Positions 10,301 to 17,538 of a stretch of 48,685 nucleotides of DNA are shown piece after piece. Every line of letters starts with the position of its first letter. The first letter of the stretch is position 1. The translations under genes and the position numbers were made by a program. The stretch is from positions 1 to 48,685 of the forward strand of contig JAFAUH010000166.1 in assembly GCA_019243445.1 (NCBI GenBank). Reading direction: 5' to 3'. The notes beneath the pieces are model-generated. The model was not told the origin of the DNA. It ran no database searches and was given only the letters and a program-made list of their open reading frames with translations. This stretch comes from Streptomycetaceae bacterium. GTDB lineage: Bacteria; Actinomycetota; Actinomycetes; Streptomycetales; Streptomycetaceae.

Positions 10301-10855
10301 CTACGCCTCCTCAGTGCTCTCGTCGATGTCAGCGGAGGCCAGTTCCGCGTCGTCGTCCTGGGTGATCCCATCGTCTTTGGATTTACGGCTGAATTCGACC
10401 TCGACCCGCGCTCCGGCGATCTCGGCGAAGGCAAGACGGCGGGAAAGGGGTTTGCGACCCTTGACCCCGGGCACTTCCACCTCAAGGCCCTCTTCATCCA
10501 CTGCGGTGATCCGCGCGATCAGCTCGCCACCCTCAGCCAGCCGCGCCTTGACCAACCGGCCGGTGTTGCGCGCGAAGTGCCGGGGCTCGGTGAGTGGCCG
10601 GTCGATTCCTGGGGAGGTGACCTCGAGGACGTACGGTGCGCCGCCCATCGCATCGGACGCGTCGAGCACGGCGGAGATCTCGCGGCTCAACTCCGCGACC
10701 GCGTCCAGTTCCACGCCGGTGTCGGAATCGATCACCACGCGCAGCATCCGCCGCTTGCCCGCCGGGGTCACGGTGATCTCTTCCAGGTCGAGTCCCGCGG
10801 CCTTTGCGAGTGGCTCCAGCAATCCTCGCAGCCTGTCGGTCTGGGTGGTGCTCAT
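10301..10855 (-). CDS. rimP: Ribosome maturation factor RimP
   Basis: 184 residues. RimP supports 30S subunit assembly. The sequence shows the N-terminal alpha/beta domain ([31 protein letters not shown]), the conserved [20 protein letters not shown] segment and the C-terminal SH3-like beta-barrel (TGRLVKARL to [10 protein letters not shown]), then an acidic tail. The ATG at 10855 has GAGGAG about 9 nt upstream. It is the first gene of the rimP-nusA-ylxR-infB unit, and the 236-nt upstream region is shared with a divergent lipoprotein gene. Confidence 0.94.
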   Translation of the reverse strand: MSTTQTDRLRGLLEPLAKAAGLDLEEITVTPAGKRRMLRVVIDSDTGVELDAVAELSREISAVLDASDAMGGAPYVLEVTSPGIDRPLTEPRHFARNTGRLVKARLAEGGELIARITAVDEEGLEVEVPGVKGRKPLSRRLAFAEIAGARVEVEFSRKSKDDGITQDDDAELASADIDESTEEA

Positions 10856-10939
10856 GCGGGTGACTCCTCGGCCGCGTGTGCTGTTGTCGGATCGTCGCGC
10901 GTCGCAGCAAGCCTATCGGTTCCGGCAGCTGACTGACGA

Positions 10940-10950
10940 TTCGGCGAATA
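10940..10950. promoter_or_regulatory. 11-bp palindrome in the rimP/lipoprotein divergent region
   Basis: ATTCGGCGAAT is a perfect odd palindrome in the only intergenic space between rimP (minus) and the lipoprotein gene (plus). A repressor site or part of a promoter is possible. No clear -35/-10 pair could be assigned on either strand. Confidence 0.3.
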
Positions 10951-11091
10951 TGCCGGGCGGATGCCGGGTCATCGTCGTCCTCGCAGGTCCGCGCGGTAAG
11001 GTCCCCAACAACCGACGGACCGGAACCGTGGTTCGCCTCAGCCTCCAGGAAGAACAGGAACAGGAAGAGGCCGGGAAGAAGGAAGAAGATC

Positions 11092-11601
11092 GTGGCGCCA
11101 GGGACGACACCGTGGGCCCGCTCCGGGCCGTGCAGACGAGCCGTACTCGCCGGTGGACTCACGTTGCCGTTGGCGGCCTGCGCCGGCCCCTTGACTGCGC
11201 AGAACGAGGGCGAGAACGATCCCGGCCTTGCTCTGAGCGCGCGGGCCGCACAGGACAGCTCGGCGCTGCTGGCCCGGTACGACGCCACGGCCGCAGCGCA
11301 CCCGCAGCTCGTGGCGCAGCTGAGCCCGCTGCGTGCCCAAGTGTTCCAGCACATCAAGGCGTTCACGGTTCCGGGCGCGCCGAGCCCGTCGGTCTTCGTG
11401 TCGGCGTCGGCCCCGGCCGTGGCCCGCCAGGTGCCGGCCGATCAAGGCCAGGCGCTGGCCGCACTCGCCGCCACGGAACAGCGCCTCGCCGATGCCCGGA
11501 CGGCCGCCTTGCAGGAGGCCCCACCCGGTCTCGCGTGTCTGCTCGCCTCGGTGGCCGCCGCCGGTGCATGCCATGTGCTGCTGCTGCAAGACAGTGCATG
11601 A
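11092..11601 (+). CDS. Putative lipoprotein
   Basis: 169 residues, starting with GTG. The N-terminus has twin arginines and a hydrophobic stretch ending in a lipobox (CRRAVLAGGLTLPLAACAGP), so the mature protein should be lipid-anchored at the Cys of LAAC after Sec or Tat export. The rest is Ala/Gln-rich and helical with heptad-like spacing (ALAALAATEQRLADARTAAL) and no catalytic motif. Lipoproteins of this kind lie upstream of a DUF4439 gene next to rimP in streptomycetes; the function is unknown. The stop codon falls inside an 18-bp tandem repeat. The DUF4439 gene follows 66 nt later in the same direction, probably as one operon. Confidence 0.75.
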   Translation: MAPGTTPWARSGPCRRAVLAGGLTLPLAACAGPLTAQNEGENDPGLALSARAAQDSSALLARYDATAAAHPQLVAQLSPLRAQVFQHIKAFTVPGAPSPSVFVSASAPAVARQVPADQGQALAALAATEQRLADARTAALQEAPPGLACLLASVAAAGACHVLLLQDSA

Positions 11602-11629
11602 GCAAAAGACGGTGCATGAGCAAAAGACG
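11594..11629 (+). repeat. 18-bp perfect tandem repeat across the lipoprotein stop codon
   Basis: gtgcatgagcaaaagacg occurs twice (11594-11611, 11612-11629). The stop TGA of the lipoprotein gene is in copy 1 (11599-11601). The overlapping ATG at 11598 opens an 11-codon frame reading MSKRRCMSKRR that ends before the DUF4439 gene. A coding role is doubtful. Confidence 0.85.
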
Positions 11630-11667
11630 GTGATTCCCGCATTCTCCGAGCCCTTGAGGAGGGCCGC

Positions 11668-12117
11668 ATGACTTCACCGCCGACCGCATCGGCCCCCGGG
11701 AGCGCGCTTGCCGCGGCACAGGCGGCGCTCGCCGCGGAGTACGCCGCCCTCTACGGTTACGGAGTGGTCGGCGCCCGGGTCGGGGCCGGACGGCGCTCCG
11801 ATGCGCGGGCGGCTTATGACGCGCACCGCGCGCAGCGCGATGCCCTCACTCGCACTATCCATGGCCTCCACGCCGATCCGGTGGCTGCGGCTCCCGCCTA
11901 TGCGCTCCCTTTCCCCGTGCCCGATCAGGCGGCAGCCGTGCGGCTCGCCGCGTATCTGGAGGACCGTATCGCCGGGACCTACGCCGATCTCGTGCGCACC
12001 GCACGCGGTGATCTGCGCCGGGACGCCGCTGCCGCGCTGCGCGACGCCGCACTGCGCGCTGTGCGGTGGCGTGGCAGCGGCACAGCCTTCCCGGGGCTGA
12101 TCGAACGGGCCCCGTGA
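11668..12117 (+). CDS. DUF4439 ferritin-like domain protein
   Basis: 149 residues with ATG start. The protein is all-helical and Ala-rich. It matches the DUF4439 ferritin-like pattern: AALAAEYAALYGYGVVGARV near the N-terminus, AAYDAHRAQRDAL, a loop with FPVPDQAAAVRLA, then two more helices (YLEDRIAGTYADLVRTA, LRDAALRAVRWR). The family is conserved beside rimP in streptomycetes and usually follows a lipoprotein gene, as here. No function has been established. It ends 46 nt before the convergent FabG-like gene, and no clear terminator is visible in that gap, which marks the edge of the biosynthetic operon. Confidence 0.85.
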   Translation: MTSPPTASAPGSALAAAQAALAAEYAALYGYGVVGARVGAGRRSDARAAYDAHRAQRDALTRTIHGLHADPVAAAPAYALPFPVPDQAAAVRLAAYLEDRIAGTYADLVRTARGDLRRDAAAALRDAALRAVRWRGSGTAFPGLIERAP

Positions 12118-12163
12118 GGGGAGCCACGCGAGCGGCACAGGGCGAGCGACACACGCAAACGAC

Positions 12164-12880
12164 TCAGTGCCCCAGCCCAGCGCCTCCGTCGACCGGGATC
12201 ACAGCGCCGCGCACATAACCGGCACCAGCCAAAAATGCCACCGCGTCGGCGACTTCCTCGGGCCGGGCGAGCCGTCCGGCTGGGGTCTGCCGCAGCAACT
12301 CCCGACGCTGCTCCGCAGTGAGCGCATGGTTCATGTCCGTCTCGGTCAGACCAGGCGCCACTACATTGCAGGTGATGTCCCGGGGGCCGAGCTCATGGGT
12401 CAGTGACCGTGCGAAGCCGACCAGCCCTGCCTTGGCCGCCGCGTAGTTGGTCTGCCCGGGGGCGCCGTGCAGTGCCGCCGTGGAGGAGATCAGCACGATA
12501 CGGCCATGGCGTTCCCGGAGCATCCCGCGTATCGCGCGTTGGGCGACCCGGAAGGCCCCGACGAGGTTGGTGTCGATGACGGAGGTGAAGTCCGTCTCGT
12601 TCATCCGCACCAGCAGTTGGTCGTGAGTGACGCCCGCGTTGGCGACCAGGACGGTGACCGGACCGTGGACCGACTCGGCCTCCTTGAAGGCGCAGTCCAC
12701 CTGATGGCTGTCTGTGACATCGCACCGTACGGCGAGAAAACCCTCGTCACTGGGGGGTTTGTCACCGCGGTAGGTCACCGTGACCAAGTCCCCGGCCGCC
12801 GCGAAGCGGCGGGCTATGGCCAGCCCGATCCCCCTGTTTCCCCCGGTCACCAGGACCGACCGGGGCGTTGCCTGTGTCAT
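12164..12880 (-). CDS. FabG-type 3-ketoacyl-ACP reductase (SDR), last gene of the biosynthetic operon
   Basis: 238 residues. It is a classical short-chain dehydrogenase with the NADPH motif VTGGNRGIGLA (about 11-21), NAGVTHDQLL, and the catalytic Ser-Tyr-Lys set at about S133, Y146, K150 (ISSTAALHGAPGQTNYAAAK). It ends with the FabG-like PVDGGAGLGH. The ATG at 12880 is preferred because GGAAGGAAGG lies just upstream. In this operon it most likely reduces the beta-keto group made by the ketosynthase on the ACP-bound aryl chain (highly reducing type II PKS logic). It follows the MFS gene by 59 nt. A housekeeping fatty-acid role is less likely given the context. Confidence 0.85.
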   Translation of the reverse strand: MTQATPRSVLVTGGNRGIGLAIARRFAAAGDLVTVTYRGDKPPSDEGFLAVRCDVTDSHQVDCAFKEAESVHGPVTVLVANAGVTHDQLLVRMNETDFTSVIDTNLVGAFRVAQRAIRGMLRERHGRIVLISSTAALHGAPGQTNYAAAKAGLVGFARSLTHELGPRDITCNVVAPGLTETDMNHALTAEQRRELLRQTPAGRLARPEEVADAVAFLAGAGYVRGAVIPVDGGAGLGH

Positions 12881-12939
12881 TGTGCCTTCCTTCCTTTCTT
12901 CTCTCCTCTGCTCGTCTGCTGGATCCCGCTCTTCCGCTA

Positions 12940-14556
12940 TCACCCCCTATAGCCCCCTATAGCCCCTTTGCGGTGTCTTCCGCGTACTCGTACGCGCAGC
13001 CCCACCACGCACAAGGCGAGCGCGACGAAGGCGAGTACGGAGATCCAGAAGGTGGCCACGTGCATGGCATCGAGGAAGGCGCGGTCGGCCTCCTCCGCCA
13101 ACTGCGGTAGTCGCAGCGAAGCGGCCAGTGACCGTGCCGCCTCGGCCGAGGTCCGGGCCGCCTGCACGGCTCCGGGCGGCAGCCGGGAGCCGCTGCCGGG
13201 CAGTGCGGCACCCGCCATCCGCTCCTGGTACACCCCGGAGAGGATCGAGCCTGTCATCGCCACCCCGAGCGTCCCGCCCACCTGCCGCGTAACGCTACTG
13301 AGCGCTGATCCGGCGCCCGCGAGATTCTGCGGCACTCTGCTCATCATCGCGGCTGTGAGCGGCGTACCGATCAGACCCATGCCGAATCCCTGCAGCCACA
13401 GCAGCGTGACGATGACCAGGGTCGGCGTCTGCCCGTTGAACCACAGATAGCAGACGTAGGTGGCGCCCATGACCAGCATCCCGGCCGCGACGGTCCACCG
13501 GGCCGACAGCAGGCGGCTCGCCATGGGCGAGGCCTGACTGCCGAGGACGATGCCGACCGCGGGGGCGATCATCACGGTTCCGGCATGCATGGGAGAGAAA
13601 CCACGAGGCCCCTGCAGATAGAAGGCCGCGTAGAACAGATGCCCGTTCAGTGTCATGAACGCAAGCAGCAGCACCACACACCCGGCTGTGAATCCGGGCA
13701 GCCGGAACAACCGCAGGTCCAGGCTGGGAGCGTAGGAGGTGCGCTGGCGTGCCACGAAGGCGACGAGCAGCACGGCGCCCAATCCAAGGGGGAGCAGGAC
13801 ATGCGGTCCGTACCAGCTCTCCCGGTTGCCGAGATCGATGATTCCGTAAACCAGACCGCTCAACGCGAGTACCGACAGGGCCAGTCCCGGCAGATCGAGC
13901 ACCTGACGCCGTGCACCGCCCAGCTTCGGTACGACGACTACCACCCCGGCCAGGCACCCGACGACGATCGGCACATTGACCAGGAACACCGAGCCCCACC
14001 AGAAGTGGCTGAGCAGCGCCCCACCTGCGAGCGGGCCGACGGCAACGCCCAGGCCGCTGGACGAGCTCCAGATCGCGATCGCCCGGGTGCGTTTCTCCGG
14101 CGGGGTGCTCTGCACGATGACCGACAGCGTCGCAGGCATCAGTAGTGCGCTGCCCGCGCCCATGACGGCGCGCGCGGCGATCAGCCAGGTGGGGTTTGCA
14201 GCGAACGCCGCGGCGGCGGAGGCGGAGGCGAACAGTGCCAGGCCGGCGAGGAGGGTGGTACGGGGGCCGAATCGGTCGGCCAGCGCGCCGCCTGCGAGGA
14301 GAGTGCTGGCGAAGACCAGGGTGTATGCGCTCGCCACCCACTCCAGTTCGGCGGGGCTCGCGCCCAGGCCCTTGACCGGGTCGGCCAGGGTGGTGACGGC
14401 GACATTGAGGATCGAGGTGTCCAGCCAGATCAGCATTTGGGCGCAGACCACGACCAGGACGACGGCCCACGGGCGGGATGACGTGGCCCGACGGGGCGCC
14501 CGGTGTCGGCCGCCTCGGCCGAGGCGGAGATCAGTAGCTTCTTTGACGCTGTTCAT
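12940..14556 (-). CDS. MFS drug/metabolite exporter (DHA2-like, about 14 TM)
   Basis: 538 residues. It is a multi-pass major facilitator protein. After a short basic N-terminus the first helix reads VVLVVVCAQMLIWLDTSILNVAV, with the Asp characteristic of DHA2 drug:H+ antiporters. It continues with LADRFGPRTTLLAGLALF (motif A) and about fourteen hydrophobic segments. It probably exports the product of the operon. Its ATG (14556) overlaps the lyase stop as TGATG, showing translational coupling. Longer upstream starts in this frame would run antisense to coupled lyase codons and are rejected. Substrate cannot be read from sequence. Confidence 0.88.
   Translation of the reverse strand: MNSVKEATDLRLGRGGRHRAPRRATSSRPWAVVLVVVCAQMLIWLDTSILNVAVTTLADPVKGLGASPAELEWVASAYTLVFASTLLAGGALADRFGPRTTLLAGLALFASASAAAAFAANPTWLIAARAVMGAGSALLMPATLSVIVQSTPPEKRTRAIAIWSSSSGLGVAVGPLAGGALLSHFWWGSVFLVNVPIVVGCLAGVVVVVPKLGGARRQVLDLPGLALSVLALSGLVYGIIDLGNRESWYGPHVLLPLGLGAVLLVAFVARQRTSYAPSLDLRLFRLPGFTAGCVVLLLAFMTLNGHLFYAAFYLQGPRGFSPMHAGTVMIAPAVGIVLGSQASPMASRLLSARWTVAAGMLVMGATYVCYLWFNGQTPTLVIVTLLWLQGFGMGLIGTPLTAAMMSRVPQNLAGAGSALSSVTRQVGGTLGVAMTGSILSGVYQERMAGAALPGSGSRLPPGAVQAARTSAEAARSLAASLRLPQLAEEADRAFLDAMHVATFWISVLAFVALALCVVGLRVRVRGRHRKGAIGGYRG
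12943..12966. repeat. 10-bp tandem repeat at the 3' end of the exporter gene
   Basis: ccccctatag at 12943-12952 and 12953-12962, followed by cccc. It encodes the last residues (AIGGYRG) of the MFS protein directly before its stop (12940-12942). Confidence 0.75.
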
Positions 14557-15989
14557 CAGCTGCTTGTGTGGTCCGCGTATCGTCGTAGTGTCCGGTCGAC
14601 CAAAGCGTGGGCTGCGCCGGTGTAGCGGGTCGGGTCGAGCAGTTCCGACAGCTGGGCAGGGGTGAACCGGGCTGACAGCTCGGGGTGGCTGCCCAGCACC
14701 TCGCCGATCGTGCGCCCGGTGCCGGCCGCCTCGGCCGAGGCGGCGCTCAGCAGCTCTTTCGCCCGTGCTTTGCCCAACAGCGGAGTGAGCACCACCATCA
14801 GTCGTTCGGTGACAATGGCGCCTCGGGTCAGTTCGAGATTGGCCAGCATCCGTTTCGGGTGGATGACCAGCCCCTCGGCGAGCTCGGCGGCGGTGTGCGC
14901 GGCTCCGCCCGCCAGCCGCAGCACCTCCCGCAGCGGCTGCCACTCGGCTTGCCATGCTCCGGCAGGGCGCTCGTCCTCGGCGAGCATGCACTGGGCCAGT
15001 ACGAGGGCATGAGCCGGCACCTGGCGGGCTGCCGCCACGATCAGCGCGGCGAGCACGGGATTGCGCTTCTGCGGCATTGCCGAGGAGGCCCCGCGCCCCT
15101 TGGCTGCGGGCTCGGACACCTCACCGATCTCGGTACGGGACAGCGTTTGCACATCGAGCGCGAACTTCCCGAGCGCCCCTGTGACAAGTTGAAGCACCGC
15201 CCCCAGCTCTGCGATGGGCGTGCGCACGGTATGCCACGGCAAAACCGGCTCGGCCAGTCCGAGCGCCTGCGCGAACGGCCCGAGCAACTCGACCCCGCCT
15301 TCACCTACGGCACCCACGACGCCGGAGCCGCCTTCCCGCGCCCGGTCCAAGGCTGCATACTCGCGGTACGCGGCGAGGGTTCCGGCCGCGCCGCCGAGTT
15401 GGGCGGGGAGAGCGGAGGCTACCGATCGCACCCGGGTCAGGGCGTCGGCGGCCAGATGAAGCCAGCCGGCGGCCTTGAGGCCGAAGGTGGTGGGTACGGC
15501 GTGCTGGGTCAGGGTGCGGCCGGCCAGGACGGTGTGCCGGTGGGTGTCGGCGAGCGCGGCCAGGGCGGCGCAGGTGCGTTCCAGGTCGGCGGCGATCAGG
15601 CCCAGCGCCCGGTGGGCGATCAGCATGGTCGCCGAGTCGAGGATGTCCTGGCTGGTCGACCCGCGGTGCACATACTCGGCCGCCTCCGCATCCTGCGCGG
15701 CGACCACTTCGGTGAAGGCGGTCACCAGCGCGACCACCGGGTTGGCCGCGGCTCGGGCGGCATGGGCCAGAGCAACCAGATCCAACCGGTCCGTGCGGGC
15801 CGCGGCGGTGATCGTCCGCAGCGCGGCGGCCGGTGTCAGACCAACGGCGTACTGGGCTCGGGTCAACGCCACTTCGACATCCAGCATGGCCTGCAGCCAT
15901 GCCTCGTCGGTTACTTCGGCCGCCACGGGTGTGCCTGCCCAGGTGGGGGCGAGCAGGCCCGCGTCGGTGCCCACAGACATCTCGACCAT
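14556..15989 (-). CDS. Fumarase/aspartase-superfamily lyase, nitrosuccinate-lyase (CreD)-like
   Basis: 477 residues. It belongs to the adenylosuccinate lyase / carboxymuconate cycloisomerase branch of the superfamily. It has HRGSTSQDILDSA (about 108-120), TQHAVPTTFG (161-170) and the signature loop GRGASSAMPQKRNP (298-311) with the catalytic serine. Members of this branch in cremeomycin- and ava/cma-type clusters (CreD) release nitrous acid from nitrosuccinate, supplying nitrite for diazotisation. That function fits the company here but is inferred. Its usual partner, the flavin monooxygenase CreE, is not in the window. The start at 15989 is preferred over 15995 because GGGAG is then 9 nt away. 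It is coupled to the MFS gene and follows the SDR gene by 52 nt. Confidence 0.75.
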   Translation of the reverse strand: MVEMSVGTDAGLLAPTWAGTPVAAEVTDEAWLQAMLDVEVALTRAQYAVGLTPAAALRTITAAARTDRLDLVALAHAARAAANPVVALVTAFTEVVAAQDAEAAEYVHRGSTSQDILDSATMLIAHRALGLIAADLERTCAALAALADTHRHTVLAGRTLTQHAVPTTFGLKAAGWLHLAADALTRVRSVASALPAQLGGAAGTLAAYREYAALDRAREGGSGVVGAVGEGGVELLGPFAQALGLAEPVLPWHTVRTPIAELGAVLQLVTGALGKFALDVQTLSRTEIGEVSEPAAKGRGASSAMPQKRNPVLAALIVAAARQVPAHALVLAQCMLAEDERPAGAWQAEWQPLREVLRLAGGAAHTAAELAEGLVIHPKRMLANLELTRGAIVTERLMVVLTPLLGKARAKELLSAASAEAAGTGRTIGEVLGSHPELSARFTPAQLSELLDPTRYTGAAHALVDRTLRRYADHTSS

Positions 15990-16007
15990 GGTCATCGACT
16001 CCCTTCC

Positions 16008-16039
16008 GGACAAGCTTTTGGACAAGCTTTTGGACAAGC
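16008..16039. repeat. 12-bp tandem repeat in the lyase leader
   Basis: ggacaagctttt occurs at 16008-16019 and 16020-16031, then ggacaagc at 16032-16039. It fills most of the SDR-lyase gap, and the lyase ribosome site (GGAAGGGAG) lies just 3' of it on the coding strand. Confidence 0.85.
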
Positions 16040-16041
16040 GG

Positions 16042-16965
16042 TCATTCCTCACCCAGCTCGGCACGCCAGCTCGATCGCACCGGTTCCCAGCCCAGTGCCG
16101 TACGGGCCCGGTGGTTGGCCGCCCCGCGCGCAGCCGTGAGCTGATGCGCGGTGTACCAGCCGAGCAGCCGGGGGGCCAGCGCGGCCGGAATCGTGCGCGG
16201 GGGTGGGCCGCCCAGCGCACTGGCGTAGTACGGAAGCCACTGCGCGGCCGGGGCCGGCTCGTCATCCGCGATGTGGAACACCCCGGTGGCGTCCGACTCA
16301 ACGGCCGCCACCGCAGCCCCTACGGCATCCTCCACATGCAAGAACGAGGTGATGCCGGCCCCGCCCTCGGGCAGCGGGAGCCGCCCGGCCAGCACCGCCT
16401 GCCCGGTCCCGCCGGTACGGGCGTACCCGGTATCGGCGCCGTACAGCATGCCGTACCGCAGCACCATGCCCGCGAGGTCCGGGCTGCTCAGGACCAGCCG
16501 CTCCAGCTCGGCGACGGCACGCACGGTGGCGGCCCAGCCGGGATCCGGTGCGTCCACGTACAGTGGTGCATCCTCGTCGAGGACCGGCCCCCCGACCGGG
16601 GCGGCGGCAAAGGCGATGCTCTGTGCGACGAGTCGGCGCGCACCGGCCGCGCGCGCCGCCGCGATCAGGTTGGCGGTGCCCTCGGTGCGCAGCCGCCGGG
16701 TCAGCTCGAAGGCCTCGGCCGGGTCGTCGCGCAGCAGCCGCAGCGCCGTCATTTGGTGCACGACCACCTCAGGCCGGGCTTCCGCCACCGTCGACAGCAG
16801 GGCCTGTCGGTCGAGGGCGTCGGCGATCACGATCGTGTCCGCGGCCGGTGCTCTGTCTCGGGACGCCTCACGTACCAGCGCGCTCACTTGGTGGTCGCGC
16901 GCCCGCAGCGCCTCGACCAGCGGACGTCCGACCACCCCGGTGGCACCGGCAACAAGTACTCGCAT
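16042..16965 (-). CDS. Atypical extended SDR (NAD-dependent epimerase/dehydratase family)
   Basis: 307 residues. The N-terminal Rossmann motif is MRVLVAGATGVVGRPL (GxxGxxG). The middle has TANLIAAARAAGARRLVAQS and a VLRYGMLYG segment typical of NAD(P)-binding epimerase/dehydratase-like reductases. The classical YxxxK catalytic pair is not obvious, so it is probably an atypical SDR. In the ava pathway an accessory reductase replaces the diazonium by hydride; this gene is a candidate for such a step or for another redox tailoring step. That is inference, because I cannot confirm homology to AvaA7. It starts 3 nt after the stop of the Cys-rich protein gene. Confidence 0.7.
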   Translation of the reverse strand: MRVLVAGATGVVGRPLVEALRARDHQVSALVREASRDRAPAADTIVIADALDRQALLSTVAEARPEVVVHQMTALRLLRDDPAEAFELTRRLRTEGTANLIAAARAAGARRLVAQSIAFAAAPVGGPVLDEDAPLYVDAPDPGWAATVRAVAELERLVLSSPDLAGMVLRYGMLYGADTGYARTGGTGQAVLAGRLPLPEGGAGITSFLHVEDAVGAAVAAVESDATGVFHIADDEPAPAAQWLPYYASALGGPPPRTIPAALAPRLLGWYTAHQLTAARGAANHRARTALGWEPVRSSWRAELGEE

Positions 16966-16968
16966 GGT

Positions 16969-17538
16969 TCAGCCCTGCCCGCCATCGGAGTCGGCGGGAT
17001 CCGGGTCGGCGCCCGCGTCCTGTGTGGCGATCCGCATCAGCAGGCTGCACGCTTTGTCGCCGTGGCGCAAACAACTGGCGGCCCGGTTCTCCGAGAGCGT
17101 GACGCCGAGCCCTTCGGACCAGCCTGCGTGGATGTCGGTGCACGGGCACTCGTAGCCTTCCAGCGAACCGGCCATCCGCACCATGGTGACGGCGAAGTTC
17201 CGACGCAAGGTGCGTACGATCAGATCGTCTCCGACCACCTCGGCGGATGCATTGCGCAGTTCGCGCGGGAACATCCGGTCCCCGCACTCGTCGAACCGGC
17301 GGCGCAGCTCTTCCATGTCCTTGCCGTTGTCACCGGTCTCGGGGAGCGGACCGCACTGGCGGGCGACGCGTTGTCCGATCTGGACGGCGACCTTGCGGAT
17401 CGCCTCGGCGTTGATCTCGTTGGCGACCTGCTGCCCGAAACGTTTGGCCACGCCCTGGTACCAGTTGGCGTCGTGCTGCCACCACAGCCGGTATACCTCC
17501 ACCGTCTGGGCGCGGTGGTTGCCTTCGCTCGTACTCAT
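16969..17538 (-). CDS. Small cysteine-rich protein of unknown function (possibly DUF6125-like)
   Basis: 189 residues with no enzyme family I can name with confidence. It begins MSTSEGNHRAQTVEVYRLWW and has a helical first half (WYQGVAKRFGQQVANEINAE). The second half carries conserved-looking Cys/His groups: YECPCTDIHAGW and SCLRHGDKACSL. These resemble proteins loosely annotated as L-2-amino-thiazoline-4-carboxylate-hydrolase-like or DUF6125 and could bind a metal. The ATG overlaps the stop of the preceding ligase gene (ATGA, 17535-17538), so it is made together with that enzyme. Since the operon lacks a recognisable dehydratase, this is one of the few genes that could supply a missing step; nothing in its motifs proves this. 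Confidence 0.7.
   Translation of the reverse strand: MSTSEGNHRAQTVEVYRLWWQHDANWYQGVAKRFGQQVANEINAEAIRKVAVQIGQRVARQCGPLPETGDNGKDMEELRRRFDECGDRMFPRELRNASAEVVGDDLIVRTLRRNFAVTMVRMAGSLEGYECPCTDIHAGWSEGLGVTLSENRAASCLRHGDKACSLLMRIATQDAGADPDPADSDGGQG

Noticed and set aside
11668-12117. DUF4439 gene as part of the biosynthetic operon
   Set aside because: It is on the opposite strand, and the family is conserved beside rimP in streptomycetes without such a cluster.
14557-14991. N-terminal extension of the MFS protein up to 14991
   Set aside because: It would run over the lyase coding sequence in another frame; the coupled ATG at 14556 gives a normal MFS N-terminus.
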